This document shows positions 51,391 to 60,590 of a DNA stretch of 64,000 nt, in pieces. Made by a program: the position numbers and the translations under genes. The stretch spans positions 528,501 to 592,500 of the forward strand of contig OZ037853.1 in the NCBI GenBank assembly GCA_964035575.1. Reading direction: 5' to 3'. Positions within the stretch are counted from its first letter, which is position 1, and the number at the start of each line of letters is the position of its first letter. The notes below the pieces were generated by a model. It was given only the letters and a program-made list of their open reading frames with translations, searched no databases and was not told the origin of the DNA. Source of the stretch: Rhynchopus sp. YZ270_cl-10 (lineage: Eukaryota; Euglenozoa; Diplonemea; Diplonemida; Diplonemidae).

Positions 51391-52212
51391 ATGGATTTGA
51401 CAATCAAGGGGTGGAACGGAGTGAAGGATACGGTGGAGCTGGGTGAGGATGACACACCTGCGGTGATGCGTCGGAAGGTGGCGTCTGCAGTGGGGTTGCC
51501 TGAAGACGGCTTTGTGATGAGTTTCGGTGGGGTGACGATGGACGAAGGATACGACATGACGCAGCTGAGTGCTGGAGACACGGTTGTGTTGACGAAGGTG
51601 AAGAAATTCGAGGCCAGAGCGGCACTTCATGCGTTGGGTGAGACTGACATCACGGCTGAGAGGCTGGAGACTGTGAGGGATCCTGAGGTTGCGTGTTTGC
51701 TTCTGCAGGCGGAGGTCGCGACGGTGATTCCTGATTACTTCTTGCAGAGTGCATTGTTGACGAGTCTTGATCTGAGTGCCGAGTCTGTTGTGACTCAAAT
51801 TGAGAGCTACTTTCTTTATGACTGCACTTCATTGACAAGCGTCAACCTGTCTGGGTTGATCCATGTTACACAAATTGGCTACTGCTTCATTGAACGATGC
51901 AGTTCTTTGTGTACGTTGGACTTGCCACCACTGAACAGTGTTACGCAAATGGGACACAGCTTCCTGTATGGATGCAAGTCTTTGCGTGCACTGGACTTAT
52001 CACCACTGCGCAGTGTCACGCAAATGGGCGATAGCCTCTTCCTGCACGGATGCACTTCGTTGGAGAGCATCTACCTCACCGGCTGCAGCGATGTTGTGTC
52101 GAGCATAGTGAGGAAACGAGAGCTATGGCATTTAGTGGTTGAATCCCGTCCGAAACGCAGCAAAGACGAACCACTTGAGGAATCCCACCAGCGACTGAGA
52201 CACGCAGAGTGA
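51391..52212 (+). CDS. Ubiquitin-like / BspA-type leucine-rich-repeat protein 3
   Basis: The product is 273 aa from the Met at 51391, very close to LRR protein 2. The ubiquitin-like domain is identical except for a few residues (AMDEGY to TMDEGY; IVLSTTTKQ to VVLTKVKKF). The linker (ALHALGETDITAERLETVRD) is followed by only five LRRs (about 115-240) instead of seven. The basic tail SRPKRSKDEPLEESHQRLRH is kept. The repeats TSLTSVNLSGLIHVTQIGYC and KSLRALDLSPLRSVTQMGDS show the 24-residue period. The two genes and their 3' flanks form a tandem duplication of ~1.6 kb; loss or gain of two repeats happened since. No signal peptide. Probably an intracellular or nuclear interaction protein, as for its paralog. 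Confidence 0.85.
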   Translation: MDLTIKGWNGVKDTVELGEDDTPAVMRRKVASAVGLPEDGFVMSFGGVTMDEGYDMTQLSAGDTVVLTKVKKFEARAALHALGETDITAERLETVRDPEVACLLLQAEVATVIPDYFLQSALLTSLDLSAESVVTQIESYFLYDCTSLTSVNLSGLIHVTQIGYCFIERCSSLCTLDLPPLNSVTQMGHSFLYGCKSLRALDLSPLRSVTQMGDSLFLHGCTSLESIYLTGCSDVVSSIVRKRELWHLVVESRPKRSKDEPLEESHQRLRHAE

Positions 52213-52510
52213 CGCCGCCAGCTGCGCACTGCGACCTCGAAGCTGCACGACGCACACCCTCACAGGCCACTCCTCCCGCAAAGCACTGCAGGCAACAGAG
52301 CTGGAAACGCTGCTGCAGCGGCTGCGGGCGGGCAGGGGTGTCTTATGCGACGGCGACAGGCGGCTGGCCAGGGTGTGCACAACGAGCGGAACGGTGTTTT
52401 GTGTTTCTTTGTGTTTCTGCCTCTCGCCCCCCTCTTTGCCTTGCTTACATCAAATATCCAAAGACTCTCCCCACACCCCTTCCCTACTTTTTATTGTATT
52501 TCATCAGGAG
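52199..52510 (+). repeat. Conserved 3' block of the LRR genes, copy 3
   Basis: Same block as 50553-50850, ending in CTTTTTATTGTATTTCATCAGGAGC. It differs by isolated bases only (for example CTGCA/CTGCC, AACGAGC/AACGCGC). Confidence 0.85.
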
Positions 52511-52789
52511 CTTCTTGTACTGTGAACTGTGAGGATGCTATCAAAAACCAGAACTTGTTTCTTTCGGCAAATTGACCCCACCACTGTCCGAACGGATTCC
52601 GAAAATGCCAATACCGGCGTTTCAAAGCTTCTCCAACGGAAAAAAAATAAAAATAATAATCCCCCCCTTAAAATTCACACCATCCTTTCTCTACAGCACA
52701 ACCGGGAGAAACACGGGGAACCGCTCACTGCCACATCATTTTTTCTTTGCTTCTTTTCTATTCTATTCCGCACATTTCAAAAAACAAGA

Positions 52790-54973
52790 ATGGACTTCAC
52801 ACATGCACGCCCAGAAGAGATCTACTCGAAGCTGGGCTCGCTCACGAGCGACTTCCTCAATGGCGAATACCCTATAGACGAGGAAGAGGACCCTGAGCAC
52901 ACGCTGCCCCTCTCTGTGACCGACCCACCCGAGGACCCACAGACCAGCGCACACAGGACAGAGCCCGACAGCCGCCTCTCCAACCCTACATCAAACACCA
53001 CCACCAAGACCGCACCCACCCTCCCACCCCTGGAACACGACATCGCAGGCGAAAAGGCTCTGTCGCTCCAAAGCAAACTCGCAGGGATCGGGAAGACCAA
53101 GACCCGCTGGAAGACCCTGGTCTCCAAACACCGTCCCTCCGTTACCCCGGGGAAGGGCCTCGGCCTAGGGGGGAAGGGGGGTCTTGGTATTGGCGTGTCT
53201 TTGACGGGAGAAGAGGAGAAGACAACAACCCTCCCTCCGGTGCAGACACCGGGGGGTCAGGGGGCGCGCAGTCCGCAAGGAGAGAACGCTTCCACGATGT
53301 TCGCAACGCTGAAGCTCCGCAGTGCGGGGAACGAAGAGGCGGAGACACCACAGAAGAAGGCAACGTCTGGACAGAACACCTCTGCGTTTCCGTTGGGAAC
53401 AACGAACGCTGAGGAGAAGGCGACCTTACAGCTACAAGAGACAAACGCAGCTATGGCGAATTTATTCAAACGTGGAGAAGGCGGAGGAAATATTGTTGCG
53501 CAAATGAAGCTCATGGCTGCCCAAGCTAAGGTACAAACCTTGCAAGCAAAACTCACGAAATCCGAAGCACAAACGCGAGATTTGACAGCCACGAACACTA
53601 CCCTCGCCGCGCAGCACACTGCAGAGAAGGACCGTGCCAGCCAATTCCTTTCACTTCTCGTCAAAGAAGGCATTTCTGCGGACGCCAAACGACGCGATCC
53701 TATCCCAGAACCATCTGCACCAAGCCCCACCCGGCAGAAGCAGCTTGCGGAGCGGGCCAAATCTGATATGGCAGCGTTAATGCGAACCAAGGATTTGCAA
53801 CGTGCGAAGAAGGCGGGGGAGACCATGGCGGCCGCGGTACGCCAGCATATTGACGATGCTTCGATGGTGCGTGAGTCGCTGGCAGACGGGGTACAGACTT
53901 TGGGCAACGATCTGGCAGGGTTGGTAACCATGGTGCACAACGCTGTCCAGGAGGCCAACGCTGCACTCGAAAACATTGCATGCAATGAAACAGAACGGCT
54001 GTCCCGACCGCAGACACACATTGCAACACAATGCAATCTTACGCAGGCAGACAGCGCGGCGCGCATCTCCGACCTGGAAGACGCGCTGACCTCAGCACGC
54101 ACCGACATCGCCACACTCCAAAACGCTGTCCTCCTTGCCGAACGCGGCTGCGAAGAAGCACTCTCTGCCGTAGCCCGGATGGAGGCAGAAAACCGCACCC
54201 TTTCGGAAGAACTTCGCACCGCAAAGGCCATGCCACAGGCTCTACCCCCACCCCCACCCCCACCCGCTCCAATGGCAGACCTACTTACAAACGTTGAAGG
54301 CGACGTTAGGAAAATGTCCGCACATCGCAAAGCCGAGGTCGCAACGGTACTGAATAATTTAAGAGGAATTGAGACGAACCTTGCGAAGGAGAGGCCTGCG
54401 TCGGTGCAGACGGTACAACGGGCGCGGCCTACTATGCGGCATGGGAATGGTGTCGTTTTGATGCGTGCAGAACGCACTTCAGCCAAAATACCCGACGTCG
54501 TCCTACGCATGGAAGAAATCGAGCGAGAACGCCTAGTCCGCTGGACCGCAAAAGCTGCGGCCTACCGACGTGACCGTGCGGTTCAACTTGAAAAACTCCT
54601 CCACATCCTCCGTGATGAATACAACGATGTGCTCCACAAGCCTGGACAACAAGGTGCGCAAGAAGTCCTCCACGCACTCAGCGCACACATCTCCGAAACT
54701 ACTCGCGCAATAGCGCAAGGCCAAGCAGAGGAACTGGCCATGCGACAAGTTAACGGTGATGATGGTGGTGGAGGTGGAGGTGGAGGTGGAGGTGGTGGAG
54801 GTGGAGGTGGAGGTGGAGGAGGGGGAGGTGGGGGTGGAGGAGGAGGAGTGCCCAAACCCGCACCACGCGCAGGTCCGCTGCACACATCCCCCTTGCAGGT
54901 TTCTCGCATAGAGCAGCGTGGCAGCACTGCACCCGGTGCACACGCACTCTCTTCGTTGCTGAGGGGCAAGTGA
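52790..54973 (+). CDS. Coiled-coil protein with proline and glycine tracts
   Basis: The product is 727 aa from the Met at 52790 (MDFTHARPEEIYSKLGSLTS), which has A at -3 and G at +4; the open frame reaches further up but through leader-like sequence. Residues 1-60 are acidic. About 60-220 is low-complexity Pro/Thr/Gly. From ~225 to ~480 the sequence is heptad-like and Ala/Gln/Glu-rich (KVQTLQAKLTKSEAQTRDLT; ISDLEDALTSARTDIATLQN), so a long coiled coil is likely. A proline run (ALPPPPPPPAP) at ~485 resembles formin/profilin-binding segments, followed by more helices (EIERERLVRWTAKAAAYRRD). Near the C-terminus a run of ~33 glycines is encoded by a GGTGGA-type microsatellite. No catalytic domain was recognised. 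A cytoskeletal or scaffold role is a guess. Confidence 0.78.
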   Translation: MDFTHARPEEIYSKLGSLTSDFLNGEYPIDEEEDPEHTLPLSVTDPPEDPQTSAHRTEPDSRLSNPTSNTTTKTAPTLPPLEHDIAGEKALSLQSKLAGIGKTKTRWKTLVSKHRPSVTPGKGLGLGGKGGLGIGVSLTGEEEKTTTLPPVQTPGGQGARSPQGENASTMFATLKLRSAGNEEAETPQKKATSGQNTSAFPLGTTNAEEKATLQLQETNAAMANLFKRGEGGGNIVAQMKLMAAQAKVQTLQAKLTKSEAQTRDLTATNTTLAAQHTAEKDRASQFLSLLVKEGISADAKRRDPIPEPSAPSPTRQKQLAERAKSDMAALMRTKDLQRAKKAGETMAAAVRQHIDDASMVRESLADGVQTLGNDLAGLVTMVHNAVQEANAALENIACNETERLSRPQTHIATQCNLTQADSAARISDLEDALTSARTDIATLQNAVLLAERGCEEALSAVARMEAENRTLSEELRTAKAMPQALPPPPPPPAPMADLLTNVEGDVRKMSAHRKAEVATVLNNLRGIETNLAKERPASVQTVQRARPTMRHGNGVVLMRAERTSAKIPDVVLRMEEIERERLVRWTAKAAAYRRDRAVQLEKLLHILRDEYNDVLHKPGQQGAQEVLHALSAHISETTRAIAQGQAEELAMRQVNGDDGGGGGGGGGGGGGGGGGGGGGGGGGGGGVPKPAPRAGPLHTSPLQVSRIEQRGSTAPGAHALSSLLRGK
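54758..54848 (+). repeat. In-frame GGTGGA microsatellite (polyglycine)
   Basis: About 90 bp of GGTGGA/GGAGGT repeats in frame, coding only for Gly. The unit is a multiple of three, so length change keeps the frame. Confidence 0.95.
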
Positions 54974-55556
54974 AAAAAAAAGGGTGAAAAAGGGGTGTGA
55001 AAGCGAACAACAAACAACTTTAATTTTTCCTCTTCCCGTTTTCAGCCTTTTGAGCAAGCAAAGAGTAACGAGTCTCTCGAGCATTTTATTTATATTCCTG
55101 CGAAGCTAGCTTTAAAGGAGAAATAGTATTACCGGTACCGCCAATCATCCCTCAAACAGGAAGATTGTGCAATCAACGAAACAACTTTACCTTCCCTACC
55201 CCGACCCTACTATGTTTTTTGTGTTATCAAGCATTGACGAATAGAAATGGAAAACGACGGATGGTGCGTGCCCGCTTTAGCGTATTGTTTTTTCCACTAA
55301 CATCACTCACATTCATCAGTGAAAAACACAAACCTTTTGCGGTGCGATAAACAAAAAAAGTGTTTTCTTTATTTCATTTAACTGTCATATCCTGAAGTCG
55401 TTTTCTATTTTTTGAAGATTTCTCCTTTTTTCTTTTAATCTGGGCTTTCGCTGTGAGGGGGGGTAAGGTTTTCTTATCCTAGAATTTGTTGGGTATTGTT
55501 TCTGTTCTGTGATTAGGGTCTGTGGGGCTGTGTGCTGAAGTCGAGCTATCGTCTTT
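54974..55556 (+). other. Intergenic region
   Basis: No gene or repeat recognised. T-rich, with unique sequence after the coiled-coil gene. Confidence 0.4.
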
Positions 55557-55560
55557 TATT

Positions 55561-56683
55561 ACATACAATGCAACGAGGCCGAGTCGGCCTCGCCAAGGCC
55601 TGAAAATAAATACTCAGGCGTGCCTGAGGCGTACTCGGGATTAGTTACGTTTAAGTACGCCTCAGGCACGCCTGGGTATATTTATATTTCTTACCAGTAT
55701 TTTGGTCAGGAACAAAAAAGTATTTACCCCCAAATTTTGTGGTTTTCGATTCAGAGGTAGCAAAATCTTTCAAATGCGGGGTCGCACGATGAAAAATGCG
55801 CCTCTGGGCCGAGCGAGTCGAAAAAATGAAAAGGGTTCGCTAAGCTTTGGTGCTGATGATATATATTTTGGTGGTACCTTCGGGTATTTCATTGATTCAA
55901 GAATCATTGTAAACAAATCTCGGGGGTGCTTTTCGACTGGGTCCCTTCGGGGCCCAACTTGATGCAAGACGGAAGAGGCTCATACAAGGCTGGACCCTCT
56001 AACACTAGAGAGATCCCATCGAGATCCCAGAATTTTACACAGGCCTCCTTGATCCACAGACCACAGCTCTATTTTTAGTACAACTATGGGGTGACCAAAG
56101 GACTTTTTTATACTTTTTTATACTTTTTTATACCTTTTTATACCCGAGGTATGACTCATCTTCTGCGAAGCCTCTTTTTAGGAGGCAGTTTACTGTAAGC
56201 AGTAACCATGATATTTTTCCACTAAAAATATATTGCGCCGCAATTTTCTCAGCAGGACACCGAAAGTTGATTTCAGCACATTTCAGGGGCGGAGGAAATA
56301 CATGGCATGCCTTAGAAACGTGGTGACCTGTGCATAATAATTTTACATATCAGCAGAAATATGAAACCGAGTATACTTTCCCCTGGTTTTTGGTACAAAC
56401 TTAAAGTCACGCATTTTTTGCTAAAAAAATTGTCCGACCCCGGAATTTTTTCAGATCGCTCCGGAAATGCATCAGAGGCCCTTTTTGCGGGGGGGAAATA
56501 CACACCAGGCGCCTGAAACGCAATTATACGTTGATATATACTCAGGCGTGCCTGAGGCGTACTTAAACGTAACTAATCCCGAGTACGCCTCAGGCACGCC
56601 TCAGTGACGCCTCAGGCACGCCTCAGATATATTTTCCAGATACGAGTATTTTCAGGCGTACCCGGCCTCGTTGCATTGTATGT
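55561..56683. mobile_element. Inverted-repeat element with TATT duplication
   Basis: The ends are ACATACAATGCAACGAGGCC and its complement, flanked by TATT (55557-55560 and 56684-56687). Next to each end are palindromic arrays of AGGCGTGCCTGAGGCGTACT-like units (55608-55675 and 56535-56630). The 1123-bp interior has A/T-rich sequence plus TTTTTATAC repeats (56106-56145), and no transposase. Confidence 0.78.
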
Positions 56684-56821
56684 TATTATTTTTAATTTTT
56701 GTTCTCTGCTTTTTTCTTCCCCCTTTTTTGGAGTCGATAAAAAACACTGAAAGAAACTAAAGTTTCTTATCTTACCCACCTTCCTTCAGATGACTTTGTA
56801 TTTTCAGGCCAACTCTTTTTT

Positions 56822-57117
56822 CTTCTTTTTTTTCTTGTGTACAGAACGTGCATCACATTCATTATTATGAATTATCAGACCGTTCTGGTGAGTATCCTCT
56901 CGCCCTCCTCTTCCTCTCTCCCCTCCCCCGCCGAGGGTCCTCTTCCGCCAACTGTCCTGTGAGATCTGTGCACTTTCAATACTATGGCTTCTTCACAGCC
57001 TGCTTCACAGTGCTTCCGCACCTATGAGGCATATCCTTTTTATGAGACATGGATGGTGTCCGTTACCGGGTACTGGTTCATGCCGAAAGGGGAGGGGGAA
57101 GGGGTAAAACCCTCCCC
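56822..57117 (+). pseudogene. Exon-like remnant of a small gene
   Basis: A pyrimidine tract ending TTGTGTACAG (56843) is followed by a 44-base exon-like segment with ATGAATTATCAGACC and then CTG/GTGAGTATCC, a good donor at 56888. About 100 bases on, another pyrimidine tract ends CTTCTTCACAG. It is followed by a protein-like frame (CFRTYEAYPFYETWMVSVTG, then YWFMPKGEGEG) that runs into the MITE at 57118, where it stops. This looks like the middle exons of a gene whose end was cut by the insertion. No family was recognised. Confidence 0.35.
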
Positions 57118-57282
57118 CACGACGGGACCCAGTGACAAGTGACAAGTGAAATCACATGTCATTTCACTTGTCACTCAAAAAAGTCACTTGTCATGACAAG
57201 TGATTTACTATGGGGATATAGGTTATTTACTTGTCATTCACTTGTCATTTTCACTTGTCACTTGTCACTGGGTCCCGTCGTG
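57118..57282. mobile_element. 165-bp CAC..GTG miniature element
   Basis: The ends are CACGACGGGACCCAGTGACA and its complement, sharing CACGACGG with the 3-kb element at 15268-18317. Many CACTTGTCA/TGACAAGTG copies lie in direct and inverted orientation. C-runs on both sides are compatible with a 2-4-bp duplication. It is a deletion derivative or cousin of the 3-kb family. Confidence 0.75.
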
Positions 57283-57872
57283 CCCCCATTGCACCCTTGC
57301 TTCACTGATTTACCCCCTCCCAAAAAGAAAAAAAATGGAGAGATTTTCTCTGAGAAGAAAGAAAAAAAAAGGTCCAATGTTGCGTTTGCAGTAAATTATT
57401 AGTTCTTTCACAACGGATTGCTTGTATTATTATCAGATGTAAACCACGAAATGTATGTACACGGTGGGGCTGTGTAATACCTGTGACCCAGCTGAGGGTG
57501 TGCAACTTTCAATGACATGCGACATTTTGTGACAGTGTCACACGTTACACAACCCCGCCGAGTAGGACTGCGTGGGGTGTGTACCATTGGGTCAGCAATG
57601 GTATTTCAATGATATAGGTGAGTGAACGACACCCCTTTTTTTCCAGTTGTGTGCGCCTTTAGGAAAAGGCAACTTCCTATTAAGTCCGCCGACTCCATAT
57701 TCTTGGAGCTTCCAGGACCGCAAAAGAGAGTGAATCACCACTCCTTCATCACCAATACCAAAGTCTCTGCAGCCTTACTCAATACCCATTCCACCACCAA
57801 CACTCCAGCCCCTCCCCCCTTTCCCCTTTCCCCTTTCCCCCCCCTTCTCCCCATTACACCAAACCCTTTTAA
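57283..57872 (+). promoter_or_regulatory. 5' flank of SHMT
   Basis: Contains CA/GT-rich sequence and a run of pyrimidines with CCTTTCCCCTTTCCCCTTTC just before the start codon, like the leaders of the other genes here. No other gene. Confidence 0.35.
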
Positions 57873-59258
57873 ATGTATCTGAGACGCAATGCTTGCCGGT
57901 ATATTGGGACTAAGGCGCTGAAGGAACAGGACCCTGAGGTGCACGCACTGCTGCAGCGGGAGCTGCATCGTCAGGCAGCGGGGCTGGAGCTGATTGCAAG
58001 CGAGAACTTCGCGTCACGACACGTTCTCGACGCCTTGGGGAGCGTTGCGACCAACAAATACGCAGAAGGACTGCCCGGTGCACGTTACTACGGTGGTACC
58101 GAGGTTGTGGACTCCATCGAGAACCTATGCCGCGACCGTTGCAGACAGGCCTATCGTCTCGACCCCGCAGTCTGGGGGGTCAATGTCCAGCCCTACTCCG
58201 GATCGGTCGCCAACGTCGGTCTGTACAACGCGATTCTCAAACCGGGAGACCGTTTCATGGGGTTGGGACTCCCAGATGGAGGCCATTTGACGCACGGTTT
58301 TTACACCGCGAAGAAGAAGGTCAGCGCTTCTGCTGTGTTCTATGAACCCTTTCCGTATGGTCTGAACTCCTCTGGATACGTCGACTTCGACGAGCTTGAG
58401 AAGATCGCAATGATTTTCCGCCCAAAACTGATTATTGCTGGCGGAAGCGCGTACCCCAGGGAATGGGACTACGCGCGCTACAGAGAGATCTGTGACAAGG
58501 TGGGTGCCTTATTTATGATGGATATGGCGCACATCAGTGGTCTCATTGCAACCGAAGAAGCGGAGGACTGCTTCAAATACGCTGATGTCGTGACATCAAC
58601 GACACACAAAACCCTTCGTGGGCCCCGCTCTGGTCTTGTCTTCTGGAACAAAAACAGCGTTCCAAATGACGTTGACGACGCTATCTTCCCAGGCCTCCAG
58701 GGAGGACCACATATGCACCAGATTGCCGCTCTCGCCGCTCAATTCAAAGAAGTGATGTCTCCCGAATTCAAGGAATACATCCAACAAGTCAAAGCGAATG
58801 CCCGCATCTTGGGAGAGGAGTTAGCCAAGAGGGGACACACCATCTGCACCGGGGGAACCGACAACCATTTGCTGTTGGTCGATTTGAGGCCTCTAGGGTT
58901 GACCGGATCGAAGGCACAGAATATGTGTGATGCCGTCGCAATCACGTTGAACAAAAACAGTGTAGTTGGGGATAAATCCGCCATGAACCCAGGGGGTATC
59001 CGATTGGGTACGCCAGCGCTGACATCGCGAGGATTTACCTCGCAGGACTTTGTTAAGGTGGCGGAGCTGTTGGACGCCACTCTCCGTGTCGGCATCGACA
59101 TCCAATCGAAGCACGGAAAGAAGCTGTCTTCCTTCACCCAAGCATTAACCGCAAACCCCGCTGTTGAAGAATTGAAGAAGGAAGTTGAGGCGTTTGCACT
59201 GGGCTTCCCCTTCCCTGGGTTCACCAAGGAGGAAGTGGCTAACGCGAAGGATGCGTGA
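57873..59258 (+). CDS. SHMT: Serine hydroxymethyltransferase
   Basis: The product is 461 aa, the usual length of the eukaryotic enzyme. It is a pyridoxal-phosphate enzyme that interconverts serine plus tetrahydrofolate with glycine plus methylene-tetrahydrofolate, feeding one-carbon metabolism. Visible family landmarks: ELIASENFAS, NKYAEGLPGARYYGG, WGVNVQPYSGSVANVGLYNA, GGHLTHGFYT, MDMAHISGLIA, the PLP-binding segment VVTSTTHKTLRGPRSG with Lys246, FPGLQGGPH, GGTDNHLLLVDLRPLGLTGS and PGGIRLGTPALTSRG. All catalytic landmarks are present and no intron is needed. The short basic N-terminus (MYLRRNACRYIGTKALK) could be a mitochondrial presequence, but it is brief and a cytosolic form is equally possible. 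Start: first Met, directly after the pyrimidine-rich leader. Confidence 0.97.
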   Translation: MYLRRNACRYIGTKALKEQDPEVHALLQRELHRQAAGLELIASENFASRHVLDALGSVATNKYAEGLPGARYYGGTEVVDSIENLCRDRCRQAYRLDPAVWGVNVQPYSGSVANVGLYNAILKPGDRFMGLGLPDGGHLTHGFYTAKKKVSASAVFYEPFPYGLNSSGYVDFDELEKIAMIFRPKLIIAGGSAYPREWDYARYREICDKVGALFMMDMAHISGLIATEEAEDCFKYADVVTSTTHKTLRGPRSGLVFWNKNSVPNDVDDAIFPGLQGGPHMHQIAALAAQFKEVMSPEFKEYIQQVKANARILGEELAKRGHTICTGGTDNHLLLVDLRPLGLTGSKAQNMCDAVAITLNKNSVVGDKSAMNPGGIRLGTPALTSRGFTSQDFVKVAELLDATLRVGIDIQSKHGKKLSSFTQALTANPAVEELKKEVEAFALGFPFPGFTKEEVANAKDA

Positions 59259-59446
59259 AGGAGGGAGTGTTTTTTTTTTCTTTCAGAAAGAGCAGGGGGA
59301 AAGAGAGAGAGAGAGAGAGATTATACACCAAAACGATGTTTTTTTTTTGAAACTATAATCTACTTAAATGAACGGATATAGCGATAATACTTTTTGTAGT
59401 GCTGGTCTGACGCTTCCTATTGCAAAGCGTGCTTCTGTTTGCTCTT

Positions 59447-59536
59447 TTTTAAGAATTCTGTGGAAAAAAAAAACAAAAAACAAAAAAATAACAAAAAATG
59501 GTGGCTTGCTATCTCGTGGTAGTTTATACTTAAAAC
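59447..59536 (+). repeat. Dispersed module R1, copy 5
   Basis: TTTTTTAAGAATTCTGTGGA, then after an A-rich stretch ATGGTGGCTTGCTATCTCGT and GGTAGTTTATACTTAAAAC. It has the same hairpin core as copy 48238-48310 and begins 189 bp after the SHMT stop. Confidence 0.6.
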
Positions 59537-59805
59537 AATTTTTTTTAGTGCCGGGTAGTTCCCAGAAAAGAGTTTTTTATTTTTTTTGTACGCTAAAAAA
59601 AAGTTTAGGTACATTTAGTGCACCCTATTATACCTTTTATTCAGTAGAATAGTTAGTATATGAACCAATTTTTTGTACGCTGCTTCTGGATTATGTGTGG
59701 ACGCACAAGAGACTTATTCATCCGATATTTTTTTTTTGATAAAACAACTTTTTGTCAATTCTAAAAATTTAAAAAGATTGGAGGGACAGCGCTGTGGGGC
59801 AAACA

Positions 59806-59935
59806 AAAACGGATTGAAAAAAAAAGACAGAAGCTTGCTTGTTTTCTTTGAGTACTCAATTAACCACAACCTCAGTTTGACACAATTTTTTTTTCACTTT
59901 TTTTTGTTTTCCGGGCTTTGAGCGCACAAACAAAA
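59806..59935 (+). repeat. Dispersed module R6, copy 2
   Basis: Matches 47052-47192 in order and strand: GGATTGAAAAAAAAAGACAG, GCTTGCTTG, CTCAGTTTGACACAATTTTT and CGGGCTTTGAGCGCACAAA. The following T-rich sequence has no gene. Confidence 0.65.
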
Positions 59936-60044
59936 GACCCGATCTTTTTCCTCTTCTTTTTTTCCCCTGCTGCTCTTTCTAGGCAGTCACGAAAGGCGTG
60001 GTCTAGCTTACCAACTCCCCCCCTCTTTTTTAACTACCAACACT

Positions 60045-60590
60045 TTGTTTAGGTACACTGTTCACGAGAGGGCTTTGTATTTCAAGTCAACCCTTTATTT
60101 TTTCCCCTCTAGATCTGTGCGCAAGAGGCGCTTTTATCTTGCATATATTTGCGTATTTTTTTTTTTCAACTACTGGTGTTACCGATCTGTCGGGGACATG
60201 TCAACGACATGTCAAGGACATGTCAATATAGGGGGGGGTGTGTCATTTTCCCCTGTAAACCTTGTGTCAAGGACCTGTCAATATGGGCCCTTTCGGGAAC
60301 ACCAACTACTCGTATTTTTAAAAAAGAGGAGACGACGCTGGTGGACAAACTCCATCTTTCGATTGAAAAGAATATCTTAATCATTTCAACTCCACAATGG
60401 CAGATGGTCCGCCGTCTGACGAGCGGTTGTGCACCGCCCTCCTTCTCTTACGGTACGGGAAAATCCATTAGGTTTCCTTTTTTACATCTTCTGTTGTCCA
60501 CAGAGTACTTATGCTTTCATCCAGATGGCTGGCATCGTACAGTGCGTCAGTCGGAGATGTGCCTGCATCATTAACTTTACCCCCTTTTTT
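60045..60590 (+). repeat. Dispersed module R2, copy 3
   Basis: GAGAGGGCTTTGTATTTCAA near the start and GAGTACTTATGCTTTCATCC with CTGGCATCGTACAGTGCGTC near the end repeat the layout of 44140-44790. In between, GACATGTCAA occurs four times with variants (60192-60275). Confidence 0.5.

Noticed and set aside
53257-54510. 417-codon minus-strand frame opposite the coiled-coil gene
   Set aside because: Rich in Ser, Ala and Cys without domains. The plus-strand frame has the better start, heptads and termination. Antisense shadow.
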